Shown here piece after piece: positions 51,845 to 63,352 of a stretch of DNA of 64,000 nt. Both the position numbers and the translations under genes were made by a program. The notes beneath the pieces are model-generated. The model was given only the letters and a program-made list of their open reading frames with translations, was not told the DNA's origin and did no database searches. The first letter of the stretch is position 1, and each line of letters opens with the position of its first letter. Source of the stretch: Ampelomyces quisqualis (lineage: Eukaryota; Ascomycota; Dothideomycetes; Pleosporales; Phaeosphaeriaceae); NCBI GenBank assembly GCA_018398575.1, contig JAGTXZ010000002.1:2234501-2298500 (forward strand), written 5' to 3'.

Positions 51845-54484
51845 CTACATGCCGCTCAAAACACTCTGCACACCCACACTACTCGCATCCTCCCTCCTGG
51901 CGATGAACCCCTTCAGCTCGAGCGTATCCGCTCCCGCGCCCCGAAGTCTATCCCTCAATGCCTCCGGCCCAATGATAAACAGCGTACTAACATCTGTCAA
52001 GACCTGGATACTTCCCTGTTCCAACTCCTCGCCTGTCGGCCAACTCCGCACAACCTCGACGTAGCGATTCATATCCTTGGACACAATCAAGCCGCCGACT
52101 TGACTTATGCTGAAGCGCAGCAGGTGCGCGAGAACAAGGGAGCGCATGCCGCGCGCGAGTTCGGCGAGGAAGAGCGAGAGGTTGCGGCCGGAGAGGGCGG
52201 CGGTGGCTTGTGTGGCGACGCGAGTGAGGAAGGTGGTTACGTCGCGGCAGGCTTGAGTTTCAGAGGTGGCCATGAGTTCGTCATCTTTGGGGCGGAAGTC
52301 GGTTTTCTTTTGTTGTGCGAGGCATTTGCTGACCCAGTTGAGGGAGGCGGTGAGTGTAAGGTTGAGGATGTTGGAGAGTTTGGATTCGAGGGTCGACATT
52401 GTCGAGTTTGTGGACTTTTCGATTTCGCGGCGGATGGTGAGGTTGGGGGTGCAGAGGGGGAGGAGAATGGTTGTGGTGGTTTGTTGGAGAAGATGGAGGA
52501 TTGTGGTTATTGCGTGGAGGGAGGGGAGGTGGGTGAGATCGGGAGGTGTTTTAGAGTTTTCTTGCGAAGCGGCGTGATCTGATGCACTTGGTGATATTAG
52601 CATCGAACAGCGTGGAAACGAATGCTGGGTTACTTACGCGTCCAAGGCGGTCTCAAGATAAATCTCACCCATTTGCTGCAGCAGAAGGTTGAGCAGGTTC
52701 TGGACGTCCTTCGGCGTCTCGTTGCCAGGGGACAGCTCTAACCCACGCCCAACGCCTTCTGCCAGCCATTTCAGCATACGCTTGGCGGTAGTTAGCGACA
52801 GCTTTCCGTCATCGTCCGTGACCTCAATGTCCTTCTTCTCCTGTTGGTCTTCCTTGAGTCCGGCAATTCGAAGCAGTGTTCGCTTCTGACTGGCTGGGAG
52901 CTCTGTGCTCTCAAGTCGCTCCATGTACGCATCGCGAGCAGAGGCCGCAAGCTCCTTGCCTCTTTGCGCAAGTGAACCAAAGTAGGATGTTGGCATCTTC
53001 CGCCTCCGAGAATGGTAGATTGTGAACTTGAGCAGAAGCGATGAGTATAGCTCTCCAAGATTCTTCTTCTCGCGCTCGATGTATTTTTCGCCGATGAAGT
53101 ACGACGAAAACAGCTCATCCAGCTGATGGTCTAGTGTAGCGGCAACAGCCGAAGTGACAGGCTCAGGGTGCTCAGTCAGACCATGTGACTTGAGATCTTC
53201 GACCATTTGTGTGATGTAGCTTCGTGAAGCTTGCAGCGAACGCAGAAAGGCTAGTGATGAAAGCTCACTGGCCTTGTCGAGAACCATCTCTAATCGCTGC
53301 TGTATTGACTGCTGGAAGATGCGCTCCAGGAATCGAATCAGGACTTCCTCGTAGTAGGGGAAAGCGCGCTTGATGGTTGCAGACTCGTCTTGTACGGCAA
53401 TCTTGACCTCGTCAACCAGCGACTGCAGGGTAGGCTCGACGCCTGGGGGTTCCGCATCGGGGTCTTGCAGGCGATCCCAAGTCTCGGCGTCCATTGAGAG
53501 CTCTTCCGCCATTGACGATGTGCGGTCAATGAAGAACGTGTGTTGGTTGACATAGGTCGCGATGACACTCGAGCCCTCGCTGAAGCCTCTCAGTGCGATG
53601 GCGCAATCGCGCATGCCGCCATAGTGTGGTCGTCGATAGCACTCGTCGAACCTACTGAGCAGATCTTGCTCGAGGTTCTCTAGGAACTTCTCAATAATTT
53701 GTGTAGTGTTGTGCTTGGGTCCGGGAGCTGGCCTCTTCTTCAGGCCATTCCGTGCGTCGCCGATGACTGGCTGGCGGCCCTCGGGATCCAGACGAGTGCT
53801 GATCCTCAGCAGTTGGCGCGCAATGTCTGCACACCGGACGATGTCTCCGCTTCGGCGGTGGTCTTCGAGTATGTTGAGCTCGCCCCGCTCGCTGACTTCC
53901 TGCCAGCACTCGATCAGGAACTTGGCATCGAGGGCCCTCTTCCGCTGGCGGTCCAGCTCCTCCAGCCGCTCGCCTATGCGCATGGCAACATTGCCTCCGG
54001 AATCCGGGCCGCCATCGTCGTTGCCGTTCAGCGAGCTGTCCAGCCGCTGGAAGCGATCAATGGCCTGCTCCAGTCTGCGCCCCAAGGACTCGACGTTCTG
54101 GTTGTGCTGGGCCTCGGCGCGGCGCACGGCTCCCGACATCTCGTTCTCCTTCTCTTCGAGGTCTTCGGACAGATAGTTCAGTCGCGTGAGGGCATGCTCG
54201 AAGGTGCGGATGAGCGGCTTCGGATCAAACGTGTGCTGGGTTGCGAGGGTGCCCGACTTGCGCGACGCGGGCACAGCAGCGTCGGACAGGTCCTCGACAA
54301 AGTCCTTGACGATGAAGTCGTTCCTCTGCGCACATCAGCGGATGGGGTCCGTGTGGGTCGCCGGGTGGCCTACCGAGAACTTGTCGAGCGTGAACGGCGG
54401 CCCTCGGATCGATGTGCGCGACGTCTGGGGGCTGAGCACAGACGCCGTGTCTGCGCTGGACGCGGTGCGTGGGGCGGCATCCAT
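51845..54484 (-). CDS. SEC10: SEC10, exocyst complex subunit
   Basis: Three exons, 54484-54374, 54325-52638 and 52586-51845, give 846 residues, the usual size of fungal Sec10. Exon 1 encodes MDAAPRTASSADTASVLS to FTLDKFS, and exon 2 opens NDFIVKDFVEDLSDAAVPAS. The stretch FDPKPLIRTFEHALTRL followed by a long coiled coil (RRAEAQHNQNVESLGRRLE) is typical. The middle (LFSSYFIGEKYIEREKKNL) and C-terminus (ELARGMRSLVLAHLLRFS) are consistent. Sec10 tethers secretory vesicles to the plasma membrane as part of the octameric exocyst, near Sec15. The junction of exons 2 and 3 (GTAAGT to ACCAAG) was chosen by frame. No lesions seen. Confidence 0.9.
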
Positions 54485-54910
54485 GGTGAATAGGTGCCTG
54501 ACGGAGGCGCTATGAGTGTCGTGACGGTCCCCCGTGTCGGGTCACGAGACTGTCGCGGTTCACCGCCGCCCCCGCGTCCGCAGCCCGACGAGCAGAGTGA
54601 CCCCATCGTGCCAGCCTGCGACCATTGCGACGAGACACACGCAATCGCGCCGCGTCTCGCAAGGCGGAGCTCGTGTCCAAGCATGTCGCGCACTTGGCTG
54701 GCCAGGATCGGCAAGGACGCCAAAGCGCCACAGTACGCACCAGCCTCAGCTGGGATAATTCACACGACTTCACATCCCCGGCGAGATTGGGCGGGCCGCT
54801 TGCATTCTTTCTTTTGTCGTTCTCTGTCATGCGCTTGTAAATCAATCCGACCCCCCACGTGCTTGTTCTACAGTTCCGTCCATCGCAACTGACACAGGTC
54901 CACATCCGCA
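54485..54910. promoter_or_regulatory. Divergent promoter, SEC10 / NUS1
   Basis: These 426 bp lie between two divergent starts; both genes serve the secretory pathway (exocytosis; dolichol for glycosylation). No specific control site was recognised. Confidence 0.45.
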
Positions 54911-56046
54911 ATGGCTTCCAAAGGCCTCACTCCCGCCGAAGAAGCCGCTTTCAGACGCAAGCAGCTTTCTGTCCAACAACGCGAAGAACTTGTGAAGCCC
55001 TTCCTGCCATCCGAGCCTCCCTCCTCGTCCGAATCAAAACCACGCTCGCGCAGACGAACCGTTCCCAGGGCCAAGCTGAGCAAGAAACACGGCCCCGTCA
55101 AGTCGCTCGTCCACTTCGCTACCTACCACTTTATCGCCCTGCTCTTCAGCATCTTCTTCCGCTTCCGCCGCGCCTACCGCCTTGTGTACACCAAGTTCGT
55201 CTCGCTGCTGAAATACCACCACCGCACGCCAGAGTTCATCGCCGGAGATGTCTCGCATCTGGACAAGCTACCCAAGCACTTGAGCGTGGTCGTCGAGCTC
55301 AACAACGACGACAAACAGCAAGGGAATGCCGGGCTCGAAGGCCTTGTCAACGATGTCTGCGAGATTGCTGCGTGGGCAAGTTCCGCTGGCATCAACTTTC
55401 TAAGCGTGTATGAAAGGACAGGTAAACCACCACCACACCCCACCACACCACACCATACCATACCAGACATTCTTCCTAACAAATAAAACATTAGGTGTAC
55501 TAAAAAACTACCTGCCCCAAACCCACGCCTCCATCGAATCCACCCTCGAATCCTACTTCGGCCCAGCCCGCAAACCAACCCTCTCCCTTCGCGCACCACA
55601 CCTCTCATCCTACTCGCCCCCGTCCACTCCCCCTCGAAACACGTCCTCCGAGCGCCCCCATCTCACCGTGCTCCTCCTTTCCGAACACGACGGCCGCGAC
55701 ACCATCGTCGACCTCACGCGCACACTGGCCGAGATGGCGCAGAGAGGCGATGTCCGACAGGACCAAATCACCATGGATTTGATCAATGCGCAGTTGAGCG
55801 ACCATGTCAGCAGTGAGCCGGATTTGCTGGTCTTGTTTAGTCCCACGGTCGAGTTGAGGGGCTATCCGCCGTGGCAGTTGCGGTTGACGGAGATCTTGTA
55901 AGTCGGGTATTCAATCAGTTCAAGTACAGCACATCTTGCTGACTCTGTGGTGTAGCCATCTTCCCGACAACAAGGGTGTGAACTACCAAGTCTTTCTGAG
56001 GGCGCTCTATAAATTTGCAAAGGTGGAAATGCGTCTTGGACGGTAG
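54911..56046 (+). CDS. NUS1: NUS1, dehydrodolichyl diphosphate synthase subunit (Nogo-B receptor-type)
   Basis: Three exons, 54911-55421, 55495-55897 and 55956-56046, give 334 residues. An N-terminal basic region is followed by a membrane-anchoring segment (LVHFATYHFIALLFSIFF, about residues 64-81). The cis-prenyltransferase-like domain shows LPKHLSVVVELN, INFLSVYERTG and PDLLVLFSPTVELRGYP. The end LYKFAKVEMRLGR carries the C-terminal R-x-G motif of Nus1/NgBR that helps the partner's catalysis. Nus1 pairs with the Rer2-type catalytic subunit at the ER to make the polyprenol chain of dolichol. Nus1 itself lacks the catalytic Asp of active cis-prenyltransferases, and none was seen at the usual place. 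Confidence 0.88.
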
Positions 56047-56386
56047 ACGGATACGGCCGTTTTCTTTGTCTTTGTGTCTGACTATATATACCCTGTGCTT
56101 TTGCATCATAGTTTGATAGATTCCATCAAACGCCAATCGACGTCGCATTTGATGCCGAGCACATGCACGCACAACACATCACAATCACTACGTGAACGTC
56201 GATGGTGTTGTGAGGTATCTTCGATGTGATAGATGATGCTATCTACATCCTGTCTTCATGCTCGCTGCAGCCGCTTTTGCGCCTCACAGCCATCGAGAGT
56301 ATGCACCTAACACCTGTATTCGTGATAGGTCGTCAAGTACATTGTCCACCCCACGAAAGAACCCATGCAACCAAGACCCAGACCAT
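56047..56386. other. Convergent 3' intergenic region, NUS1 / RPS15
   Basis: About 340 bp between two converging stops. It probably contains both 3' UTRs; nothing else was seen. Confidence 0.5.
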
Positions 56387-57194
56387 TTATTTGAGAGGAA
56401 TGAAACGGGACGAGTGAGTGGCACCGATACCGGGCCTTCCGTGCTTGACGGGCTTGCTGTCAGGCTGTTAGCTATCGTCCAGCTGTTTTATTTGTGTCTC
56501 CGGGATACGCACTATGAGATGGAGAACTCTGCAAGGTAGTGGCCAACCATCTCGGGCTTGATCTCGACCTGGTTGAACTCCTTTCCAGAGTAGACGCCAA
56601 TGACGCTGCCAATCATTTCGGGGACAACAATCATGTCACGGAGATGGGTCTTGACAAGGTCGGGCTTCTCGTTGGGCTTGGCCTCCTGCTTAGACTTGCG
56701 GAGCTTCTTGATCAGACCCATGGGCTTGCGCTTAAGACCACGGTTGAATCGTCTGCGGGCACGAGCGTGAACGAGGTCACGGAGCTCCTCAGAGCCAAGG
56801 TCGAGGAGCCTGTGGTTGGGTCAGCGTGCAGCCCAGATCCCATGCGGCTCGAACGCTGTGAAATGCCTTCGCAGTCGGGACACATACTGGTCGAGGTCGA
56901 CGCCACGGTAGGAGAACTTGCGGAACGCTCTCTTCCTCTTAAGCTCTGTATGGTGTTTCGTCAGCCCAAATTCCATCCCATGTATCGCTTCCCTGTCCTT
57001 CAACGCGGCAACATGATTGAAACGGTTCGGCGCAATTATTTCTCGTCTCGTAGGGAGTCTCTCTGAGCGTAGATGGGAATGTGCTCGCAGGGTGGGTGTG
57101 CATACCGGCAGCCTCCTCGGCGTTCTGTGTCGTTGTTAGCAGCCAGCGCTTCGGCGTTGGGGCGTTGAGAACTCACGTATTCGGAATCAGCCAT
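56387..57194 (-). CDS. RPS15: 40S ribosomal protein S15 (uS19)
   Basis: Five exons, 57194-57177, 57124-57106, 56945-56888, 56809-56513 and 56456-56387, give 153 residues. The first exon encodes only MADSEY and the second only NAEEAA plus one base. The body reads ELKRKRAFRKFSYRGVDLDQ, LLDLGSEELRDLVHARARRR and KTHLRDMIVVPEMIGSVIGV, and ends GIGATHSSRFIPLK. This is the eukaryotic uS19 protein, near the decoding side of the small subunit head. Several introns clustered near the 5' end are typical of ribosomal protein genes. The alternative of a truncated frame ending EFSIS is an artefact of reading into the last intron. Confidence 0.95.
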
Positions 57195-57818
57195 GTTTGC
57201 GATCTATCGAAGTGGCTAGACAGTGAACTTCGGTGGTGTCGCGGGGAAGGTTGTCGGTCGTCCAAGTTGGAGGTCGAATTGTCGTGGGCGGTGCGTTCGC
57301 TTCGCTTAGCCCGTTGCAGGACTTGGCATGGTCTGTGCTGACCATTCAATTCATGCTTCGACCATCAATCATGAAGACGCTAGATCGAGCTGCTTGTCAC
57401 CGGAGAGTAGCAGTCGCAGAGATACAATTCGCGCTCACATAGCCCTGTCTTTCAAAACTACAGCCAACCTCCCCACGTCGCATCCGCACCAACTATGAGC
57501 GACCTGAATCTTATTTCTGCAGTACAAATACAGACCCTTAAAGAATGCGCTACTGAGGACGTTGCGTATTACAGTCACATACATGTGCGGTTGAATCTCG
57601 TCAATTCGCAGGCTCAGAAACTTGGAGCACTTCAAGATGAGGGTGCATGACTTCATTCGGGGTATCTCAGCAGGCAGGTAGTAAACATCTTCCTTCATCT
57701 CCCGCTGGTCGCTCGCTCGACACCTCCAAAATGCTCATGTTCGTGCCGCATGATTCTCGTGACTTTTGAGAGATTGGCCGGATCATACTTCGTAGACAAG
57801 AGGCGATCAACGACGCGC
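57195..57818. other. Intergenic region between RPS15 and RPP2
   Basis: About 620 bp, holding the RPS15 promoter and the RPP2 3' UTR. An 87-codon minus-strand frame (57698-57435) has no family match and is probably 3' UTR. Confidence 0.5.
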
Positions 57819-58214
57819 TTAGTCGAAAAGACCGAAGCCCATGTCATCATCGGACTCCTCCTTCTCCTCCTCCTTCGCTTCCTCGGCGGGCGCGTCGGCG
57901 GCGGCACCACCGGCGGCGGCAGCACCACCAGAAGCAGCGGCGCCACCTCCAGAGCCGCCAGATGGGACAGATGCAAGCTTGGCAGATCCCTCAGAGATCA
58001 ACTACTTCGTGTTAGTTCTTGTTCAACCTTCCGAATGTGAGCGCAAAGTCGGTACCTCGTTGATGTCCTTGCCCTCGAGCTCGCTGATGAGCTTATCGAG
58101 ACGCTCGCTGTCGGCCTCAATACCAACAGACTCGAGAACCTGCTTGACGTCCTTCGCAGAAGGCGAGGTGTTGCCACCGAGGCCGAGGAGAAGGTAAGCT
58201 GCGAGGTGCTTCAT
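57819..58214 (-). CDS. RPP2: 60S acidic ribosomal protein P2
   Basis: Two exons, 58214-58056 and 58001-57819, give 113 residues. The N-terminal dimerisation part reads MKHLAAYLLLGLGGNTSPS and LESVGIEADSERLDKLISEL. An Ala/Gly-rich hinge follows, then the acidic tail ending ESDDDMGFGLFD, the conserved P-protein end that recruits translation factors. P1/P2 dimers form the ribosomal stalk. The start MKHLAAYLLL identifies P2 rather than P1. The neighbour on the same strand is RPS15, about 620 bp away. Confidence 0.95.
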
Positions 58215-58725
58215 TTTGAGGCTTGGTTGTGATTTCGTGTCTTAAGAACAGGAGTTCAATCGATTTAACCTGTCCCTGTCAGTACGTGAGCAGCGAGTAG
58301 TTTCGCAAGGCTGCGCACCGTTTTGACCGGAGACTGAAACTGCAATGTTCGTCGTGGTTGTCGATCGGGAGGGGCCTGGCGAAAGTTGGAGGAATATTGA
58401 TTAGCGACGGTGGTGGGCAGCGCCTTCCTTTGTTCGGCGTTAGCGCCAGCTTAAGACTTGGCGCTCTGGACTATAAGACAGTTGTCTGCGCACGCCGCTT
58501 GCCAGCCGACGCTCCTGCCCCCCCTCGCTCAGCGCATTCGCCGCCGCGTGTCCCGACCCTCCCCGCGCTTGCGACCGCCTTCGCCGACCGCCCGAAAGTT
58601 TGCTTTCCCGCCTGGGAAGCATGTACAACTCTTGCAATCGACACGACCGGTAACACTGAGTCAATCGTTCATCAGCCGCCCAGCATGAGCGTAAGAACAT
58701 CGCCTCTATTCGCCTTAGCGCGATC
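58215..58725. promoter_or_regulatory. Divergent intergenic region, RPP2 / SPT2
   Basis: About 510 bp between two divergent starts. A short 5' exon of SPT2 could lie at about 58685 (ATGAGC before a GTAAGA donor), but the frame does not join cleanly. Confidence 0.4.
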
Positions 58726-59832
58726 ATGCTGACCATAGTCTCCCAGGCCTTTAGAGACATCATGTCCATAGTCGACCCTACGGCGCCAAAGACGACTCCA
58801 GCCGCCAGACAAGCCGCGCCCAGTGCGGCCCCGAAGCCTGCTCCGCGTCCGCCTGGAGGTACAAACGGTGCCCTGCAATCACCACAGCTCAAGCGAAAGG
58901 CGTCCGGTCCGGTCGAGAGCAGCCAGGTCAAGCTTCAGAGGAAGGACATTCCAAGCCAACCAGCACAAGGAAATCCGGTGGGACGGCCGATCGCGGGGCC
59001 GGCTGCGCTTAACCCGCCGGCTTCAATCACCACTGTACCATATCGTGGTACAGCAGCACCGGCGGGTACACGAGTCGCAAGCCCCATTGTGAGAAAGCCG
59101 GTTGCGCAAAGTAGCACATCATCCGCGCCGCCCAAGGCAGCAGCACCTCCTCCAAAGGCCGCGGCCTCAGCTGTCCCATCATCTTCCTCGACTTCCACAG
59201 CGCCGAAGAAGGGATATCTTGCTCTGTTGCAGAAAGCGAAAGAGAAGGACGCTACCAAACCACCTCCTCCTGTGCAGAACGGCGCAACCAAGATGCTGAC
59301 CAAGAAAGAACGAATGGCGTTGAAAGCTGAGGCCAGCGCAGGGGCCAAGGGCAAGAAACCAGGTGTAGGTTCAGCCGCAAGGTCCACCGATGCGAAAGGC
59401 GCTGTCCTGCCAGAAAAGAAAAAGGCCGTCGAGGTGGGCTATCAAGGCACTGCGCGCCCCTCCAAACAACCTGTCCAGGTCGGATACCGGGGAACAGCAC
59501 GGCCAGCTAGCGCCCCTGCATCGACTAGTCGGAACGGTACTCCGGTTGCCAAAGCGAAGCCTAAGCCAGCCAAAGGTCGGTACGATGGCTACGCAGACTG
59601 GTCCGACCTCGATGACATGGAGGACGAGGAAGAGTATGCATCTGATGGATCCTCCGACATGGAAGGCGGTATCTGGGATGTCGAACAGGAGGAGCAGCAA
59701 GCTCTAAAAGTGGCTAAGAAAGAAGACGCTGAAGCACTTGCCGAGGAGAATAGACTCAAGCGCGAAAAGGAAGAACGCAAACGAAAACTTGCGGGTCTTT
59801 CTAGCAAAGCTGCTGCAAAGCGGAAATACTAG
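58726..59832 (+). CDS. SPT2: SPT2 chromatin protein
   Basis: The open frame from 58726 encodes 368 residues. The likely true start is uncertain: MLTIVSQAFRDIM at 58726 or Met at 58762, with a possible upstream exon. Most of the protein is Pro/Ala/Lys-rich and disordered, with short repeated motifs (VEVGYQGTARPSKQ and VQVGYRGTARPAS). The C-terminal end has the SPT2 signature: acidic stretch (DLDDMEDEEEYASDGSSDM), then a basic helix (EENRLKREKEERKRKLAGL). SPT2 binds histones H3-H4 and DNA and works in transcription-linked nucleosome maintenance. The repeated G-Y-[QR]-G-T-A-R-P motif also occurs once more near the N-terminus (VPYRGTAAP). Confidence 0.82.
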   Translation: MLTIVSQAFRDIMSIVDPTAPKTTPAARQAAPSAAPKPAPRPPGGTNGALQSPQLKRKASGPVESSQVKLQRKDIPSQPAQGNPVGRPIAGPAALNPPASITTVPYRGTAAPAGTRVASPIVRKPVAQSSTSSAPPKAAAPPPKAAASAVPSSSSTSTAPKKGYLALLQKAKEKDATKPPPPVQNGATKMLTKKERMALKAEASAGAKGKKPGVGSAARSTDAKGAVLPEKKKAVEVGYQGTARPSKQPVQVGYRGTARPASAPASTSRNGTPVAKAKPKPAKGRYDGYADWSDLDDMEDEEEYASDGSSDMEGGIWDVEQEEQQALKVAKKEDAEALAEENRLKREKEERKRKLAGLSSKAAAKRKY

Positions 59833-60446
59833 AGTAATAGGTCCTGTTTCTGCATTATTTCTGACCAGGCGTTTCGGTCTATGATTACACGGCATACCAC
59901 ATGGGGCGTTTGTTCAGCCTTTCGGCGATTGCATAGCTCGGAGCCTGGTCGCATTTCTTGGGGAAAGATTCATCTCATCATGGTGCGTCCCACCATTTCG
60001 TGTCATTTGTGGTACGCTCGATTCATCTGGATTACAGCAACCATTAGGTAGCCTAGAGCGCAGATAGTGTTGGTTAGCGGTGCATCAATGTTACACTGTG
60101 TTGGTACGTTTACATGACACTTTCTAACCTTTTCCGGACTTTACAGATTCCTGTTACAGTTTGTATACCCTCGTCAAGCCTTCTCTGCTCATCTTCATCG
60201 AATGCCTTATCACAGGGACTGATGGAAGAGGGATGGCCAACACAGCATTGCCTGTTCATTTACTGTGACGCTGACAGACAGCACGTGTACAAACGTTGCG
60301 ATGGACAGCAGGTATGTCACATTGGCCGCGACTTTCATGATCAGTTGCCACCACGACATATCTTGCACGTACGACTCTTAGCTTTCATAGTCTTTACCCA
60401 TCCTCCACACTCCAGTGAGCTACAGTTGCAGTACAGCCTCAGAAGA
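59833..60446. other. Intergenic region, possible upstream extension of the next gene
   Basis: About 610 bp. The frame of the next gene is open back to 60114, but the upstream part (Cys/Ser/His-rich) lacks coding character, so it was left out. Confidence 0.45.
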
Positions 60447-62246
60447 ATGTCGGCATTCGTTCGACGCGTTCGTGATTCATTTGTCCGGCGTTCTCCTCGG
60501 GCCTCGACGACACACTTTCCTCTAACCACTTCGGCCCAAGACCGCAGACCGTCCCCCTATGATGCTCATTCTTCTGATGAGGAGGGAGATCCACACTCCG
60601 ATGACAGCGAGACAAGTCTTCCTCCACTTCCTGTGATCAGAGACATGGGTCCGCCTACCTCAAACCGATATGCCGACCCCGATATCTTCTGGAACAGCAC
60701 GATGATCGAGGGGGATGACGCTAATCAAGATAGGCGAGGAATGAAATTACCTGAGAATGTTCGACGTAAAGCAGGAGACCCAAAACGTACCAGCGATGCG
60801 GAGGCCGGCTCTGATGCACAAGCACGTTTGAGCAAAACAAATGTAACAGAGGAAGACGTTGGGAGCCATCCGTGCGCATCAGAGATCGCTGCGGCACGAC
60901 AGCTATGGCACGATAGTCATCAGTTCCGACAACTCGAGCGGAACATACGCTATGGTCGAGAACGTGCTGACAGTGGCCTTTCTGAAATATTCTATGTTGT
61001 CCCGGAGTATCACTCGCGGCCCAATGATTTCTCAGAGCAACGAAGCTCTGATCTTCGTATAAGTCCCGGCATGGCGACCACCACTGCCACGTCTGAGCAA
61101 CAAAGCGAGAATAGCTTACGAGATCTTTTTCCGGAGGATCACAGCTCGACATCCGAGTACGGACGTGCTCCCCGGCTATCAGCCATATTCACGTGGAACA
61201 TGTGCTTCAACCAGATTCTCAGGGGCGAAGCCCTCAATCCAAGCATGAAGTATCTTGTCGAACAACGAATAAAAAGTAGTAGTACAACTAATGGAAACGG
61301 CGAGGGTGGTGAGGCGTACGTGTCTATCAGCGAAGCAGCCCTGGTCCCCAATTTCAGCTACCCGGTCGTGAGAAGCCCCTTCTTCGATCGGTTAATTGCG
61401 GAAGAGACGCCGCTATCAATCTTGAGTCCCGCGGTAACACGTAATTTTCTTGTAGCAAACAATCTCGAGCAAGAACAGCGGGCCTCAACAGTGACTAACC
61501 ACTGGCTAGAATTTGACTTCGGCTTCAACCCGCCTAGAAGGTCCGCGTCACCTGGGAGATCAACCTCATCAGACAGCAGTTCATCCAATCGCTCATCTGC
61601 ACCCCCAGGATCCGACATCGTCGTCAACTGCATGACATCTTTGCTCAAGGAAGTCCTCACCCCTTCTGAGTTAGGTCTCTATTACTCCATCCTCGAGGAT
61701 CCTTTCAACCCGGCCTCAAATCCTCCACCGGCTCGTCTTCAAACGCGTTTGACGCTAGCCCTCCATGCCCTCATTTACCACTTACAAGACCGCATTTGGC
61801 ATATGGAAGATAGATTGTTGCCACAGCTTGCCACCGCGCTCGAACACAAAACAACCACAATCGACAACTTGAGCACAGAACTACAGAACCTGAACGATCA
61901 GGTTAGCGACCTCCAGGGCGTTGTCGATTTCGAAACTCGGATCCTCGACGGATGCTGGGCCAGAGAATATGAAGCTCGGGAGACGCTAGCCGATATCAGA
62001 ATGAATCGCCTCGGCAGATTTCCCAGGTGGTGGAGTAATAGAGGTAAAGTGTCAGGAGATGTTCTAGCAACTCCTGGGCAAGGGCTAGGAAAGTTGAAGG
62101 ATAGCGAGCTCGACGCATTGCTGCTCATGGCGGAACAGAACTTGCGTATTCTAGGAGAGGATAGGGACGATATGATTGAGCATGTGGAAAGGTACATCGA
62201 GGTATATCAATCGAGTTCAGCGTTTGGGAGATCGGATGGGAGCTAG
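60447..62246 (+). CDS. Hypothetical protein with disordered N-terminus and C-terminal coiled coil
   Basis: Start at Met 60447 (MSAFVRRVRDSFVRRSPRAS) gives 599 residues; an in-frame start at 60114 is less likely. The N-terminal ~260 residues are polar and disordered (Ser/Asp/Arg-rich). The central part (LSAIFTWNMCFNQILRGEAL, VRSPFFDRLIAEETPLSIL) looks more ordered. Residues about 420-445 are a Ser-rich linker. The C-terminal third is helical, with heptad-like spacing (LATALEHKTTTIDNLSTEL, LNDQVSDLQGVVDFETRIL), suggesting a coiled coil. I do not recognise the family. No signal peptide or membrane segment was seen. It is probably an ascomycete-lineage protein. Confidence 0.65.
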   Translation: MSAFVRRVRDSFVRRSPRASTTHFPLTTSAQDRRPSPYDAHSSDEEGDPHSDDSETSLPPLPVIRDMGPPTSNRYADPDIFWNSTMIEGDDANQDRRGMKLPENVRRKAGDPKRTSDAEAGSDAQARLSKTNVTEEDVGSHPCASEIAAARQLWHDSHQFRQLERNIRYGRERADSGLSEIFYVVPEYHSRPNDFSEQRSSDLRISPGMATTTATSEQQSENSLRDLFPEDHSSTSEYGRAPRLSAIFTWNMCFNQILRGEALNPSMKYLVEQRIKSSSTTNGNGEGGEAYVSISEAALVPNFSYPVVRSPFFDRLIAEETPLSILSPAVTRNFLVANNLEQEQRASTVTNHWLEFDFGFNPPRRSASPGRSTSSDSSSSNRSSAPPGSDIVVNCMTSLLKEVLTPSELGLYYSILEDPFNPASNPPPARLQTRLTLALHALIYHLQDRIWHMEDRLLPQLATALEHKTTTIDNLSTELQNLNDQVSDLQGVVDFETRILDGCWAREYEARETLADIRMNRLGRFPRWWSNRGKVSGDVLATPGQGLGKLKDSELDALLLMAEQNLRILGEDRDDMIEHVERYIEVYQSSSAFGRSDGS

Positions 62247-63352
62247 AGGGATGTTCTGGAGATATGTTTGGATGGTACTGTGGCGCCGACAGCACTAGGT
62301 CTACCAAGAATTCATGATCGTCAAGTACACGCCTGGAGTGATTCTAGTAGACTGGGAGATTCGTTAATACTTCACTCAGGACGATGACTGTTCAGATGAC
62401 TTTGCTTCACCTCTTGTATGTGCCATGTGGACAGGCGGGACAGGATTGTGACTCGAACGTGCAGTAATAGATCATGGACTATTGCTATGCCTAGTGGCAC
62501 TATTGTAATGAGGTGATGTAATATAATATATGCCGTAGCGTAAATACTCGGGTCGATTGCGGCAAAACGTTGCACATATTCAGTTATTAAAATAGCGGGA
62601 TGGCGGTCGGAGTGATGTTTGACATATGGAACCTGGAAATGAACTTGCCGTTATAGCAATAAGTAGTTTAATCTAGCATAGATTGTGGCGTAAGCTGCTT
62701 AGACATACGGTAAGCTAGCTATGGACATGATACGGACCGACCGTAGATGCAAGTCGTACACCCTGAATGCCCATGCTGGATGGAAGCTCAACAGAGCTGA
62801 ATCAAATGACTTTCCTCGGAATGGTGCTTCGGCAATTCTGTGATTAAGTCCTCGCGCACACCCTCTCAAGTCTCCCACGCTGGAAAACGCCTTTTAAGTC
62901 TCCAATGCGCTACACTGCTGTATCTGTCGGCTACAGATATCATTTTGGTTCCGTCTATTCTGCTACGTGATGCTCACTATCGCCCAACGCTCCAAAGGCT
63001 TGACGCAACGTGACTTCAATCTCAACACAACTTCGGGTGTCATCGATAAGCCTGTTCGACAAGCCATCATTATCTGTATCCGCTTGTAGCATTTCGTCCG
63101 TAAGTTCATGTCAATGCCCCGCGCAAGCCCCGCGAAACACGCGCGGACCCCCTTCGGCCGATCTTTGATAAAGCCGACATATAATCTCAAACGAATAGGG
63201 CCGTGTCGGACATACGCAGAGCTGTATTAAAGGTTGGTGAAGCCTTGCACATCTAGTGGACGGTCTAACTTCATTACTCCCTGTGCTGATATTAGTTTTC
63301 TTCTACTGACCGTTCTTTTCTTCCCACTCGAAGTCACTCATTCACCTCCAAG
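62247..63352. other. Intergenic region, no gene seen
   Basis: About 1.1 kb, AT-richer in the middle (62.4-62.8 kb). Only short frames occur. The promoter of the secreted-protein gene lies in the last part. Confidence 0.5.

Noticed and set aside
51698..52582. 294-codon plus-strand frame opposite the last exon of SEC10
   Set aside because: Antisense shadow of the SEC10 C-terminus with Glu/Gly-rich filler content.
53699..54493. 264-codon plus-strand frame opposite SEC10
   Set aside because: Antisense shadow; SEC10 on the minus strand is well supported.
57435..57698. 87-codon minus-strand frame downstream of RPP2
   Set aside because: No family match and placed where the RPP2 3' UTR is expected.
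58358..58732. 124-codon frame before SPT2
   Set aside because: Pro/Arg/Ala-rich leader-like sequence in the divergent promoter; no family.
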